A stretch of DNA of 64,000 nt, taken from the NCBI RefSeq assembly GCF_006717145.1, contig NZ_VFQF01000001.1:992001-1056000 (forward strand). The letters run 5' to 3'. Both the position numbers and the translations under genes were made by a program. Each line of letters begins with the position of its first letter. Positions within the stretch are counted from its first letter, which is position 1. The notes under the pieces are model-generated. The model did no database searches, was not told the origin of the DNA, and saw only the letters and a list, made by a program, of their open reading frames with translations. Origin of the DNA: Humibacillus xanthopallidus. Its GTDB lineage: Bacteria > Actinomycetota > Actinomycetes > Actinomycetales > Dermatophilaceae. Shown piece by piece: positions 8,279 through 20,046 of the stretch.

Positions 8279-10514
8279 CCCGCGCGTGGGTCCGGCGGGC
8301 TGGGTGGCCGACATGGTCACGCCTGCGGTCGATCTCACGGCACCGCTCTTCCGGCGCGAGCTGAGCCTCGACCGCGGTCACGGTGAGGTGGACCGGGCCG
8401 TGCTCCACATCAGCAGCCTCGGGGTGCACGAGGCGTTCATCGACGGCGTGCCCGTCGGCCCCGACGTGCTCAGCCCCGGCTGGAGCGCGTACGAGTGGCG
8501 GCTGCGGTTCGCCACCCACGACGTCACGGAGCTGGTGCGCGACGGCAGCGTCCTCAGCGTCTGCGTCGGCAACGGCTGGTGGCGGGGGCGCCTCGGCTTC
8601 ATGGGTGCCCGCGCGCTCTACGGCGACCGCCTCGGCCTGATCGCGCAGCTCGAGCTGACCTTTGACGACGGGCACGAGCAGGTGGTGGCGACCGACTCGT
8701 CGTGGACCGCAGGCCCGTCGGACACCCTCGCCGACGACCTCTACGACGGGCAGACGATCGACGCCGGTCGCCGCCCGATCGACCTCACCTGGCACCTGCC
8801 AGTCGTGCCCCTGCCGTTCGACACGGGGGTGCTCACCCCCTACCTCGGGCCTCGCGTCGTGCGACACGAGGTGCTGCGAGCCCGGCGCATCTGGACCTCG
8901 CCGAGCGGACGCACGCTCGTCGACGTGGGGCAGAACATCGTGGGCTGGGTGCGATGCACGGTGCAGGGGCCGCGGGGCCAGGAGGTGCGACTGCGCCACG
9001 CCGAGGTCCTCGAGGACGGCGAGCTCGGTGTCCGGCCGTTGCGCGACGCCCAGGCCACCGACCGCTTCGTGCTGAGTGGCGGCGTCGACCACTTCGAGCC
9101 GTCGATGACCTTCCACGGCTTCCGCTACGTCGAGGTGACCGGATGGCCGGGCGACCTCACGGACGACGACCTCGAGATCGTCGTCGTGCACTCCGACCTG
9201 GTGCGCACCGGAACGTTCGCGTGCTCGGACCCTTTGCTGAGCCGCTTCCACGAGAACGTCGTGTGGGGCACGCGGGGCAACATGCTCGACCTGCCGACCG
9301 ACTGCCCACAGCGCAACGAGCGCCTCGGCTGGACCGGCGACCTCGCCGTCTTCGCTCCCACGGCCGCCTACCTCTTCGACGTGGAGGGCTTCCTCGCCGA
9401 CTGGCTCGTGGACCTCGCCCTCGAGCAGGAGCATGCCGACGGGTTCGTGCCCAACGTCGTGCCCGACGTGCTGAAGCTGATGCCGCACCCGCCCCAGTTC
9501 CCGCCGCCGGAGAGCACCGCGGTCTGGAGCGACGCCGCAGTCTGGGTGCCGTGGGCCCTCTACGAGGCGTACGGCGACCGGGTGGTCCTCGAGCGGCAGC
9601 TGCCCTCGATGCTGGCTCATCTTCGCCGGGTCCAAAGTCTGCTGTCGCCGACAGGACTGTGGGACAAGGGGTTTCAGTTCGGTGACTGGCTCGACCCTGA
9701 TGCCCCGCCGGATGCCCCGTGGAAGGCCAAGGCCGATCCGGCCGTCGTCGCGACCGCCTGCCTCCACCGCAGCGCCCGACTCGTCGCTCGAGCCGCGGAG
9801 GTGCTGGGGCTCGCGGCCGAGCAGCGGGAGGCCACGGCGCTCGCCGACCGTGTCAGGGGCGCCTTCGTCGAGCACTACGTCGGCGCGGACGGCACGGTGC
9901 GCTCGGACTGCGTGACGGCATACGCGCTCGCCATCTGTTTCGACCTGCTCGACGCCCGCGACGAGGAGCGAGCGGGCCAGCGGCTCGCTGAGCTCGTCGC
10001 GCAGGGCGGGCACCGGATCGCCACCGGCTTCGCCGGCACGCCCTTCGTCACTGACGCCCTCACGCGCACCGGCCACCTCGACGACGCCTACGCACTGCTC
10101 CTGCAGACCGAGTGCCCGTCATGGCTCTATGCCGTGACGATGGGGGCGACGACGGTCTGGGAGCGATGGGACTCCATGCTGCCGGACGGCAAGGTCAACC
10201 CCGGCGAGATGACCTCGTTCAACCACTACGCGCTCGGCGCGGTCGCCGACTGGATGCATCGGACGGTCCTGGGCATCGCGCCGGCCGAGCCCGGTTATGC
10301 CGCAGTGCGTTTCGCGCCACGGCCTGGCGGTGGGCTGACCTGGTGCGAGGGCGCCCTCGACACGCGCCACGGCCGGGTCGGGTTGCGGTGGGAGCAGACC
10401 ACTGACGGTCTTGTCGTCACGACGGACGTTCCCGAGGGCGTGCACGCCCTCCTCTCGCTACCCGACGGAACCGAGGTCGACGTGCCGGCCGGACGGGTCA
10501 CGCACCGACCGTGA
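8262..10514 (+). CDS. GH78 alpha-L-rhamnosidase (first copy)
   Basis: This protein of about 750 residues hydrolyses terminal alpha-L-rhamnose. It has an N-terminal beta-sandwich (about 1-110), a Bac_rhamnosid region with VDVGQNIVGWVR, then the (alpha/alpha)6 catalytic barrel and a C-terminal beta domain. The catalytic-acid signature is DCPQRNERLGW at 347-357, with Glu353 as likely proton donor; in many relatives the residue before this Glu is Asp where Asn is seen here. The base is expected at Glu634 in TTVWERW. There is no signal peptide, so it acts inside the cell on imported glycosides. The frame is open upstream with GTGs at 8214 and 8232; GTG 8262 is preferred because GAGAGGA lies 7 bases before it. 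It ends overlapping the convergent MFS gene by 17 bases. Confidence 0.87.
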   Translation: MTTLPDPRVGPAGWVADMVTPAVDLTAPLFRRELSLDRGHGEVDRAVLHISSLGVHEAFIDGVPVGPDVLSPGWSAYEWRLRFATHDVTELVRDGSVLSVCVGNGWWRGRLGFMGARALYGDRLGLIAQLELTFDDGHEQVVATDSSWTAGPSDTLADDLYDGQTIDAGRRPIDLTWHLPVVPLPFDTGVLTPYLGPRVVRHEVLRARRIWTSPSGRTLVDVGQNIVGWVRCTVQGPRGQEVRLRHAEVLEDGELGVRPLRDAQATDRFVLSGGVDHFEPSMTFHGFRYVEVTGWPGDLTDDDLEIVVVHSDLVRTGTFACSDPLLSRFHENVVWGTRGNMLDLPTDCPQRNERLGWTGDLAVFAPTAAYLFDVEGFLADWLVDLALEQEHADGFVPNVVPDVLKLMPHPPQFPPPESTAVWSDAAVWVPWALYEAYGDRVVLERQLPSMLAHLRRVQSLLSPTGLWDKGFQFGDWLDPDAPPDAPWKAKADPAVVATACLHRSARLVARAAEVLGLAAEQREATALADRVRGAFVEHYVGADGTVRSDCVTAYALAICFDLLDARDEERAGQRLAELVAQGGHRIATGFAGTPFVTDALTRTGHLDDAYALLLQTECPSWLYAVTMGATTVWERWDSMLPDGKVNPGEMTSFNHYALGAVADWMHRTVLGIAPAEPGYAAVRFAPRPGGGLTWCEGALDTRHGRVGLRWEQTTDGLVVTTDVPEGVHALLSLPDGTEVDVPAGRVTHRP

Positions 10515-11730
10515 CCGGCGCCCGCTTCGTCGTGCCGAACGCTGCGTTGCGGCTGATGAGCAGGGCGAAGGCCGAGCACGCCGCCATGACGATCGCCGGC
10601 ACGAGTGCCGAGCCCTCACCCCCGAGCCCGACGAGGGGGGAGACGAGCGCCCCGAGAGCGAACTGCGAGAAGCCGAGGAGCGCGCTGCCGGTGCCCGCGA
10701 GGTCGCGCACGTGCCCCATGGCGATGGCCGCGGAGTTGCCGAGGATGCCGCCGCCGGCGGCCACGGCGACGAGGATGGCGGGAGGCAGCGTCCACGTCGG
10801 CGCGCCTGCTGCCGCAAGCGTGACGAAGGCGAGAGTCGCTGCGAGCTGGACCACCAGGCAGGTGCGCACGATGCGCCCCGGCTCCGTGCTGTCGACCAGG
10901 CGGCTCGACACCCACCCGGCGCTGATGAGCGCAGCGGCGTTGACCCCGAAGGCGATCCCGTAGCCGACCTCCGACAGCCCGACGACGGTGCGGTAGACGA
11001 AGGGCGAGGCGGCGATGTAGGCCATCATCAGCCCGAAGGCGAGCGTGAAGACGCTCAGCGGCGGCGCGAAGCCTCGGCGCCGAACCACGGACGCGACCGA
11101 CCGCCGCAACGACGTGGCAGCAGTCGTGCGGCGCTCGGCCGGAAGCGACTCGGGGAGTGCGACGAGCACGCCGACGAGCATCGCGAGGCAGAGGGCGGTG
11201 ACCGTCCACAGGAGGCCGCGCCACCCCACCGGGGCGAGCAGGAGGCCACCGACGAGGGGAGCGAGCACGGGAGCGACGCCACCGACGGTGAGCACGAGCG
11301 TCAGGGCCTTGGCCGCGGCACGTCCGGTCACGAGGTCGGTGATGACGGCGCGGCCGATCACCATGCCGCCCGCGCCGGCCACGCCCTGGAGCAGCCGGGC
11401 GCCGAGGAGCACCGGCAGTGACGGGGCGAGCGCGCTGGCCGCCCCCGCCACCACGCAGACGACGGCGCTCGCGACGAGTGGGGGGCGGCGCCCGACGCGG
11501 TCGGACAGGGGGCCCATGACGAGCTGGCCGACGGCCATCCCGACGAGGAAGGCCGTCAGCGTCAGCTGGACCCCGCTCGTCGACACCCCCAGCTCGGTCC
11601 CGAGCTCGGGGAAGCCGGGGAGGTAGAGGTCGGTCGCGATCGGCGCGACGGCCGCGAGCGAGGCGAGCACGACGACGACGGCCCAGCCGACGCCTTCGCG
11701 AGACGTGGTGGTCGGGTCGGGTGAGGGCAC
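10498..11730 (-). CDS. MFS drug/efflux transporter (Bcr/CflA type)
   Basis: This 410-residue protein has about twelve hydrophobic helices. The helix-1 segment APIATDLYLPGFPELG is characteristic of the Bcr/CflA (DHA1) subfamily, and the loop 2-3 motif GPLSDRVGRRPPL is the major-facilitator signature. The longer open frame starts at 11898 with an Arg-rich, non-membrane leader that is unlikely to be real; GTG 11730 is the sensible start. The gene is antiparallel to the rhamnosidase and shares its last 17 bases. It may export phenolics or intermediates as protection in a strain that degrades aromatic glycosides. The ligand is not identifiable. Confidence 0.83.
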   Translation of the reverse strand: MPSPDPTTTSREGVGWAVVVVLASLAAVAPIATDLYLPGFPELGTELGVSTSGVQLTLTAFLVGMAVGQLVMGPLSDRVGRRPPLVASAVVCVVAGAASALAPSLPVLLGARLLQGVAGAGGMVIGRAVITDLVTGRAAAKALTLVLTVGGVAPVLAPLVGGLLLAPVGWRGLLWTVTALCLAMLVGVLVALPESLPAERRTTAATSLRRSVASVVRRRGFAPPLSVFTLAFGLMMAYIAASPFVYRTVVGLSEVGYGIAFGVNAAALISAGWVSSRLVDSTEPGRIVRTCLVVQLAATLAFVTLAAAGAPTWTLPPAILVAVAAGGGILGNSAAIAMGHVRDLAGTGSALLGFSQFALGALVSPLVGLGGEGSALVPAIVMAACSAFALLISRNAAFGTTKRAPVTVGA

Positions 11731-11878
11731 GTGGGCAGTCAACCTCGCCCTCGGCCGACCGGGAACCCGGTATCGCGCATGCCAGTGATCGGTCCTCGTG
11801 ATGCCCCCAGCCCTTGTGGGTCGCCTCCTGCGTCGGGCTGACTGGGTGCACTGGACGCAACGCGGCGATGGAGGACGA

Positions 11879-12808
11879 GTGAGCTGGGACGACGGCAACC
11901 CCTACGTGGACGAGCTGGCCGAGGGGGTCTACGCCTACGTCCAGCCCGTCGGGGGCTGGATGGTCAACAACTGCGGCACGATCGTCGACGGCTCGGGGTC
12001 GGCGGTCCTCGTCGACACCACCTCCACCGAGCGGCGCAACCGCGCCGTCCTCGCCGAGGTGTCGAAGGTGAGCCGGGGAGCACCACGGGCGGTGGTCAAC
12101 ACCCACCACCACCCGGACCACACCTACGGCAACGGCTTCCTCCCCCGAGAGACGCTCGTCATCGGCCACGAGAAGTGCCGCGACGAGGTGCTCGCCGCCG
12201 GCCTCGAGGCCACCCGCGTCATCACGACACCCGACTACGGCGACCTCACCCTCCGACCGCCGGAGATGACCTTCACCGACCGGTTGACCCTGCATCTCGA
12301 GGGCTTCCCGGTGGAGCTGCGTCACGTGGGACGCGCCCACACGAGCAACGACGTCATCGTCTGGCTGCCCGACCAGCGCGTGCTCTTCGCCGGGGACCTC
12401 GCCTTCGCGGGTGGGCAGCCGTTCCTCCTCGAGGGCTCCGTCGCCGGCTTCCGGAGCGCCATCGCGCAGATGCGGGCGCTCGAGCCCGAGGTGCTCGCGC
12501 CGGGACACGGGCCGGTCTGTCGCGGCGAGGAGGTCGGCGTGCTGCTCGACGACCTCGACGCCTACGTCGCCTACGTCGCCGAGGTCGCCGAGCAGTCGTA
12601 TGCCGCCGGGCTGACTCCGCTCGAGGCCGCTCGGGCGAACCGCGACAACCGGTTCAGCGGCTGGGCCGAGACCGAGCGCTTCGTCGGCAACCTCCACCGG
12701 GCCTACTCCGAGCTCGCGGGCAACCCCGTCGACACCCGGCTGACCGTGCCCTCGGTCTGGCCCGACATGGTCGAGTTCCACGGCGGACCGATCGGCTGCC
12801 TCGCGTGA
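11879..12808 (+). CDS. Metallo-beta-lactamase-fold hydrolase
   Basis: This 309-residue protein has the MBL metal-binding motif HHHPDH at 76-81 (in VNTHHHPDHTYGN), further ligand positions in ELRHVGRAHTSNDV and LFAGDL, and the late APGHGP histidine, so a dinuclear metal site is likely intact. A C-terminal helical extension (about 225-300) follows. GTG 11879 is chosen because GATGGAGGA lies at 11868-11876; an ATG 27 codons upstream has no such site. The stop overlaps the cupin GTG start (GTGA). The family covers lactonases, glyoxalases and thioesterases. Opening a lactone or cleaving a ring-fission product would fit the setting, but this is a guess. Confidence 0.82.
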   Translation: MSWDDGNPYVDELAEGVYAYVQPVGGWMVNNCGTIVDGSGSAVLVDTTSTERRNRAVLAEVSKVSRGAPRAVVNTHHHPDHTYGNGFLPRETLVIGHEKCRDEVLAAGLEATRVITTPDYGDLTLRPPEMTFTDRLTLHLEGFPVELRHVGRAHTSNDVIVWLPDQRVLFAGDLAFAGGQPFLLEGSVAGFRSAIAQMRALEPEVLAPGHGPVCRGEEVGVLLDDLDAYVAYVAEVAEQSYAAGLTPLEAARANRDNRFSGWAETERFVGNLHRAYSELAGNPVDTRLTVPSVWPDMVEFHGGPIGCLA

Positions 12809-13338
12809 GCGTGCCACGGCGGGTCGTCACGGGTCACACCCCTGCGGGGGTCTCGGTCGTCGTGTCCGACGGCCCGGTTCCGGTCAGCCGTCAGCTGCCC
12901 GGCGACGGGGTCGCCTTCCACGAGATCTGGAACACCGAGGGCGCCCCGGCTCCCATCCGGGCCGTGGAGCCCACCGAGCCCACCGAGCGCACGCTCGCCG
13001 TGCCGCCACCGCCGCGGGGCACGAAGATCCGGGTCAACGAGTTCGCCCCGGGCCACCTCGACGAGCGGGGCCTGCAGTCACCGGTGCACCGCACGGCCTC
13101 GGTCGACTACGGCATCGTGCTCGAGGGCGAGATCACCCTCGTCCTCGACGACTCCGAGGTGACGCTGCGGGCCGGCGACATCGTCGTGCAGCGCGGCACC
13201 GACCACGCCTGGGCGAACCGGGGCGCGGTCACCGCGAGGGTCGTCTTCGTGCTCGTCGACGGGGCGTTCGACCCGGGGCTCGTCGCCACCCTGCCGGGCG
13301 GCCTCGACGGTCTCATGCACGGGGGCCCCCGCGACTGA
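12805..13338 (+). CDS. Cupin-domain protein
   Basis: This 177-residue single-domain cupin starts at a GTG that overlaps the upstream MBL stop (GTGA), so the two are coupled. The cupin core lies at about 90-155. Motif 1 is seen as HRTASVDYGIVLEGEITLVL and motif 2 as LRAGDIVVQRGTDHAWANRG, which gives His, Glu and His as potential metal ligands. The N-terminal about 80 residues resemble those of actinobacterial cupins found beside aromatic degradation genes. Cupins include quercetin 2,4-dioxygenases and many isomerases; this one is too short for a bicupin quercetinase, so a ring-cleavage role is only a possibility. It is convergent with the second rhamnosidase, 80 bases away. Confidence 0.8.
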   Translation: MSVPRRVVTGHTPAGVSVVVSDGPVPVSRQLPGDGVAFHEIWNTEGAPAPIRAVEPTEPTERTLAVPPPPRGTKIRVNEFAPGHLDERGLQSPVHRTASVDYGIVLEGEITLVLDDSEVTLRAGDIVVQRGTDHAWANRGAVTARVVFVLVDGAFDPGLVATLPGGLDGLMHGGPRD

Positions 13339-13418
13339 CGACACGGCCCTGCGCCCGACGACATGAACGACAGCCCGTCGGCGCTGCGGACGTGATCGGC
13401 GCGCCACAGCCGCGCGCG

Positions 13419-16040
13419 TCACGGGGCCAGCGGAGAGCTCCAGAGCGAGGTGCCCGGACCAGCCTCGTGGCTGCCCGTCGGCAGCACGACGTCGGCGGCG
13501 CAGCCCGGAGGCACCGTCACCTCGACGTGCAGGACGCCGTCGGAGAACTCCCACGCCACGGCGGCGAGGCCGTGAGGCGTCTCGTGCGCGGCGCGGGCCG
13601 ACGAGACGCCACCGCCGGGCCGGGGCTCGACCCGGAACCGGCGCCAGGTGGGTGCCATCCGGTGGAGGCCCGCGACGTATCGGTGGAGAAAGCCGATGAC
13701 CGCGCCCCTGGAGTAGTGGTTGAGCGACTCGTGGGGGATGCCCTCGGCGTCGACCCCCTCCCATCGCTCCCAGAGCGTCGTCGCGCCGCGCTCTGTCATC
13801 GCCAGCCACGACGGCGCCGTGTCCTGGAGCAGCACCTCGTAGGCGAGGTCGAGGTGGCCGGCGTCGGCCAGCACCGGCAGCAGGTGCGGCGTCGCGAGGA
13901 AGCCGGTCGTAAGGTGGGTGCCGTTGTCGCGCAACAGCTCTGCCAGCCGGTCGCCTGCCCTCTTGAGGTGCTCGTCGGGCACGAGGCCGAAGGCGAGCGC
14001 TCGGACGAGGTTGGCCTGGGTGTCGGGGAGCACCGAGCCGTCGGAACCCACGAACTCCTCGCGCCAGGCAGCGCGAGCGTTGGTGGACAGGGCCGCCCAG
14101 CGTTCCGACTCGCTGGTGCGCCCGAGGACCGCGGCGATGCGCGCCGCCACTCCGGCAGTGTGGGCGAGGTACGCGGTGGCCACATCCGACTTGTCCGCCG
14201 CCATGAACGCCGGGAAGTCGGAGGGGTCCTCACCGGGGACCAGCCATTCGCCCCAGTGGAACCCAGTGTCCCAGAGAAACTCCTCGTGCGGTGCCGGCTC
14301 GGGCCGCCCGGCTACCCGGTCCGGGTGGCGGCCACCCGCTGCGCTGCGGACGGCGAAGCCGAGCCACGCCGTCATCGCGGGCCACAGCTCCTCCAGCAGC
14401 GCGGCGTCGCCGTACTCCTCGTAGACCTCCCACGGGACGAGCACGATGGCGTCACCCCAGCCGGCGGATCCGTTGAGGGCACGGAGGAAGCCCGCCTTCT
14501 CGGCCGGTGGCATCGGTGCCATGTTGCCGACGATCCCGTCGTCCCACTGCATCGCAGCGAGGTCACGCAGCCACTTGGTCGAGAAGCCGGCGACGTCGTA
14601 GAGGAAGGAGGCCACCGGCACGTAGAGCTGCCAGTCGCCCGTCCACCCCGCTCGCTCACGCGTCGGGCAGTCCGTCGGGATGTCGCAGACGTTGCCCCGC
14701 AGGCTCCACACCGCCGCCTCGTGGAGCCGTTCGAGCCGCGGGTCGCTGCACCCGAAGGTGCCGGTCCTGCGCAGGTCGGTGTGCACCACGACGCCGGTGA
14801 CGTCGTCGGGGGCGGGGGGTTCCTGCAGTCCTTCGACGCGCACGTAGCGGAAGCCGTGCGTCGTCAGGCGCGGGTCGAAGACGTCGCCCGGCTGCCCTGA
14901 GGTGATGACCCGGTCGACCTGACCCGCCCGCAGCGGGTGGGGGAGGAAGGGCACGTCGGGGGCGAGATGGTCGGTCGTCACGTCGCCGTCGGGGCCGAGC
15001 CACTCGCCGTGGGTCAGCGTGACCGCGACACCGGCCTCGGCCGGTAGCGCGAGGCGCACCCGACCGTTGATGTTCTGACCCAGGTCGACGACGTGCCGGC
15101 CGGGTGCGACGGTGGTGACGGCGACGGTCCGCAGCTCCTCGACGACTCGGACGGGCGGGGCCGTGGGGCCGACGAGGAGCGCGGGCCCCCGATCGGCGAG
15201 CCGCACGGCCTCCCAGCCGGACGTATCGGCCCCCGCGAGGTCCCACGAGGGGTCGAGCAGACGACGATCCTCCTGCTGGCCCTCGATGAGGTCCGCGGCG
15301 GTGACGTGGGACGGCGCGCACCGCCAGTCCGGCCCCGTGCCCGTCACGGTCCGTGAGCCGTCCGGGTGCTCGATCTCGAGCTGCACGAGCACCGCTGTCG
15401 CCGATCCCCACTGGTCGTGCGCGCGCAGCATGCCGACCTGCCCTCGGAACCATCCGTCGGCGAGCACGACGCCGATCGCCACCGGGCCGGGCCCGACGAG
15501 GTGGGTGACGTCGTGGACCTGAACCTGGAGGCGCTCGCCGTACTCGGTGTAGCCCGGTGTCAGCTCAGCGTCGCTGACCCTCGTGCCGCCCACGGTGCAC
15601 TCGTAGAGGCCGCGGGCGGTCGCGTAGAGGCGTGCCCGTGACACCTCGCCGCTGACGTGGACCTCACCGCGGAGCAGGTATGCCGGACGGTACCCCGGCT
15701 CGCCCGTCGAGTCCTCGACGGGCGAGACCCACGACGCCACCCAGTCCGCGGGCTCGAGCAGCCCTGCCTCGACGGGCGTCGGCTCCGACCACCCCGACTC
15801 CCCGAGGTCGGTCCACACCCGCACCCGCACCGCGCGGCGCTCCCGTGAGCGCAGCGGAGCCCCGGGCCAGGGCACGAGGACGTTCGCGTCCGTCGCCATC
15901 CGACCCGTCGAGGTGCCGTCGTCGAGGCACAGCTCGTAGGCGTGCTGCTCGGTGGCGCCGTCGGGGAGCGTCCACGACAGGCGGGGAGCAGGCTCGGTCG
16001 TGCCGAGGGCGACGTCGAGGTGCTCCACCCTCACACGCAC
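13419..16040 (-). CDS. GH78 alpha-L-rhamnosidase (second copy), tail of lig operon
   Basis: This 873-residue protein has the full-length GH78 layout: an N-terminal fibronectin-like domain (about 1-90), Bac_rhamnosid_N and the concanavalin-like domain with VDLGQNINGRVR, then the catalytic barrel and a C-terminal beta domain. The catalytic acid is expected at Glu462 in DCPTRERAGWTGD and the base at Glu758 in TTLWERW. There is no signal peptide. GTG 16040 has GGAGG 7 bases upstream; the longer open frame runs back into ligC and is not credible. It lies 82 bases downstream of ligC in the same direction, so it may be the last gene of the protocatechuate operon, an uncommon pairing. It is only distantly related to the first rhamnosidase, so the two probably differ in specificity. 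Confidence 0.88.
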   Translation of the reverse strand: MRVRVEHLDVALGTTEPAPRLSWTLPDGATEQHAYELCLDDGTSTGRMATDANVLVPWPGAPLRSRERRAVRVRVWTDLGESGWSEPTPVEAGLLEPADWVASWVSPVEDSTGEPGYRPAYLLRGEVHVSGEVSRARLYATARGLYECTVGGTRVSDAELTPGYTEYGERLQVQVHDVTHLVGPGPVAIGVVLADGWFRGQVGMLRAHDQWGSATAVLVQLEIEHPDGSRTVTGTGPDWRCAPSHVTAADLIEGQQEDRRLLDPSWDLAGADTSGWEAVRLADRGPALLVGPTAPPVRVVEELRTVAVTTVAPGRHVVDLGQNINGRVRLALPAEAGVAVTLTHGEWLGPDGDVTTDHLAPDVPFLPHPLRAGQVDRVITSGQPGDVFDPRLTTHGFRYVRVEGLQEPPAPDDVTGVVVHTDLRRTGTFGCSDPRLERLHEAAVWSLRGNVCDIPTDCPTRERAGWTGDWQLYVPVASFLYDVAGFSTKWLRDLAAMQWDDGIVGNMAPMPPAEKAGFLRALNGSAGWGDAIVLVPWEVYEEYGDAALLEELWPAMTAWLGFAVRSAAGGRHPDRVAGRPEPAPHEEFLWDTGFHWGEWLVPGEDPSDFPAFMAADKSDVATAYLAHTAGVAARIAAVLGRTSESERWAALSTNARAAWREEFVGSDGSVLPDTQANLVRALAFGLVPDEHLKRAGDRLAELLRDNGTHLTTGFLATPHLLPVLADAGHLDLAYEVLLQDTAPSWLAMTERGATTLWERWEGVDAEGIPHESLNHYSRGAVIGFLHRYVAGLHRMAPTWRRFRVEPRPGGGVSSARAAHETPHGLAAVAWEFSDGVLHVEVTVPPGCAADVVLPTGSHEAGPGTSLWSSPLAP

Positions 16041-16122
16041 GCCTGCACCTCCGCGGCACCCGGGGGAGTCACGGCATACGGCAGCGTCGCTAGACCGCAC
16101 AGCGCGACGCCACGGGGCGGCG

Positions 16123-17097
16123 TCACGACGTGCCCTGTGCGGCCAGCTGCGACTCGAGGGCCGCGAGGGTTCGGTAGCAGGGCATGACCTGGGCGATGGA
16201 GGAGTTCGGCTCCCGACCCTCGCGGATCGCCGCCACGAACTCCCGGTCCTGCAGCTCGATGCCGTCCATGGAGACGTCAACGCTGCTGACGTCAATCGGT
16301 TCGTCCTTGCCCGTCGAGAGGTCGTCGTAGCGCGCGAGGTAGGTGCCCGTGTCGCCGATGTAGCGGAAGAAGGTGCCGAGCGGCCCGTCGTTGTTGAAGG
16401 ACAGCGACAGGGTGCAGATGGCGCCGCTGGCTGCCCGGAGCTGGATCGACATGTCCATGGCGATGCCGAGCTCGGGGTGGATCGGCCCCTGGACTGCGTT
16501 GGCCTGCACGATGGGCGAACCCGTCTGCCATGCAAAGAGATCCACGGTGTGGGCGGCGTGGTGCCACAGCAGGTGGTCGGTCCACGATCGTGGCTGGCCG
16601 AGTGCGTTGAGGTTCTTGCGCCGAAAGAAGTAGGTCTGCACGTCGAGCTGCTGGAGGGCGAGCTCCCCGGCCGCGACCCGGCGGTGCACCCACTGGTGGC
16701 TCGGGTTGAAGCGTCGGGTGTGACCGACCATCCCGACGAGACCGCTCTGCTCCTGCAGCTCGAGGCACGCCTCGGCGTCGCCGAGGGAGTCGGCGAGCGG
16801 GATCTCGACCTGCACGTGCTTGCCGGCGCGGAGGCAGGCCTGGGTCTGCTCGGCGTGGAGCGGCGTGGGCGTCGCGAGGATGACCGCGTCGACGTCGTCC
16901 ATCGCGAGCACCTCGTCGAGGGTGGCGGCCGCCTGGGCGACGCCGTGCTCGGCAGCGAAGGCGGTAGCGCTCTCGAGGCCGCTCGACACGACGGCGGCGA
17001 CCTCGACCCCGTCGATGCGGCGCAGTGCTGCGACGTGCTTCGCGCCGAAGGCACCGCCGCCGGCGAGGGCGATCCGCAGGGGTTGCGTGGCGCTCAT
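16123..17097 (-). CDS. ligC: 4-carboxy-2-hydroxymuconate-6-semialdehyde dehydrogenase (LigC)
   Basis: This 324-residue Gfo/Idh/MocA protein oxidises the hemiacetal of 4-carboxy-2-hydroxymuconate semialdehyde with NAD(P)+ to 2-pyrone-4,6-dicarboxylate, the second step of protocatechuate 4,5-cleavage. It has an N-terminal Rossmann motif ALAGGGAFGAKH (about 10-21) and a CHMS-dehydrogenase-like block reading FFRRKNLNALGQPRSW followed by TDHLLWHHAAHTVDLF. It is separated from ligAB by a single base and is followed by the rhamnosidase. Position within a complete lig set makes the assignment strong. Confidence 0.88.
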   Translation of the reverse strand: MSATQPLRIALAGGGAFGAKHVAALRRIDGVEVAAVVSSGLESATAFAAEHGVAQAAATLDEVLAMDDVDAVILATPTPLHAEQTQACLRAGKHVQVEIPLADSLGDAEACLELQEQSGLVGMVGHTRRFNPSHQWVHRRVAAGELALQQLDVQTYFFRRKNLNALGQPRSWTDHLLWHHAAHTVDLFAWQTGSPIVQANAVQGPIHPELGIAMDMSIQLRAASGAICTLSLSFNNDGPLGTFFRYIGDTGTYLARYDDLSTGKDEPIDVSSVDVSMDGIELQDREFVAAIREGREPNSSIAQVMPCYRTLAALESQLAAQGTS

Positions 17098-17098
17098 G

Positions 17099-19335
<2,237 letters not shown>

Positions 19336-19337
19336 CG

Positions 19338-20027
19338 TCAGTCCTCGTAGCGCAGGCCGAGCGCGGCGAGGGGCTCGCGCATCCCGTACATGTCGAGCCC
19401 GAGCTCACCGGCGCGGAAGCGCACGCGCTTGCCCTCCTCGAGCGACTCGCGCCGCGCCGAGGCCTCGGCGACCTCGGCGACGTGACCGCTCGGCACGACG
19501 ACGACCCCGTCGACGTCGGCGACGACGACGTCACCCGGGTGCACGAGGGCGTTGGCGCAGACCACCGGCACGTTGACCGAGCCGAGCGTCGCCTTGATCG
19601 TGCCCTTGGCGTTGATCGCGCGGGAGAAGACCGGGAAGTCCATCGCCTCGAGGTCGGCCACGTCCCTCACACCGCCGTCGATGACGAGCCCGCGGCAGCC
19701 CCGAGCACGCAGGGAGGTCGCGAGCAGCTCGCCGAAGAAGCCGTCCTCGCTCTCGGTCGTGCACCCGGCGACGACGACGTCGCCCGGGCGCACCTGCTCG
19801 GCGGCGACGTGCAGCATCCAGTTGTCTCCGGGCTGGAGCAGGACGGTGATCGCGGGCCCGCAGAGACGTGCCCCCCGGTAGGCCGGCCGGACGTAGGGGC
19901 GCATCAGCCCGACGCGCCCCATGGCCTCGTGGACGGTCGCGACGCCAAAGGCGGAGAGCGCCTCGACGTCCGCGGGGTCCGGGCGGTGGACGGTGCGGCG
20001 GACGACGCCGAGGTCGTTGGTGCTCAA
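19338..20027 (-). CDS. ligK: 4-carboxy-4-hydroxy-2-oxoadipate aldolase / oxaloacetate decarboxylase (LigK)
   Basis: This 229-residue class II pyruvate aldolase of the HMG/CHA (RraA-like) family splits CHA into pyruvate and oxaloacetate, the last step of the pathway, and can decarboxylate oxaloacetate. Family motifs seen are GPAITVLLQPGDNWMLHVA, the metal and substrate motif GLVIDGGVRD (Arg-Asp) and DVDGVVVVP. The start is a TTG at 20027, picked because GGAGGA lies 6 bases before it and homologues begin here; the open frame extends 28 codons further with an unlikely sequence. The gene ends 2 bases before ligI. Confidence 0.9.
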   Translation of the reverse strand: MSTNDLGVVRRTVHRPDPADVEALSAFGVATVHEAMGRVGLMRPYVRPAYRGARLCGPAITVLLQPGDNWMLHVAAEQVRPGDVVVAGCTTESEDGFFGELLATSLRARGCRGLVIDGGVRDVADLEAMDFPVFSRAINAKGTIKATLGSVNVPVVCANALVHPGDVVVADVDGVVVVPSGHVAEVAEASARRESLEEGKRVRFRAGELGLDMYGMREPLAALGLRYED

Positions 20028-20046
20028 CGGATCTCCTCCATCGTGG

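Noticed and set aside
12805-13338. Cupin as a quercetin 2,4-dioxygenase
   Set aside because: Quercetinases of this fold are mostly bicupins of about 300 or more residues; this protein has one cupin domain and only general motifs, so I kept the neutral call.
13419-17054. 1211-codon minus-strand frame through ligC and the rhamnosidase
   Set aside because: The part over ligC is a Ser/Arg/Pro-rich shadow; the GH78 domain begins at a GTG with a good RBS at 16040.
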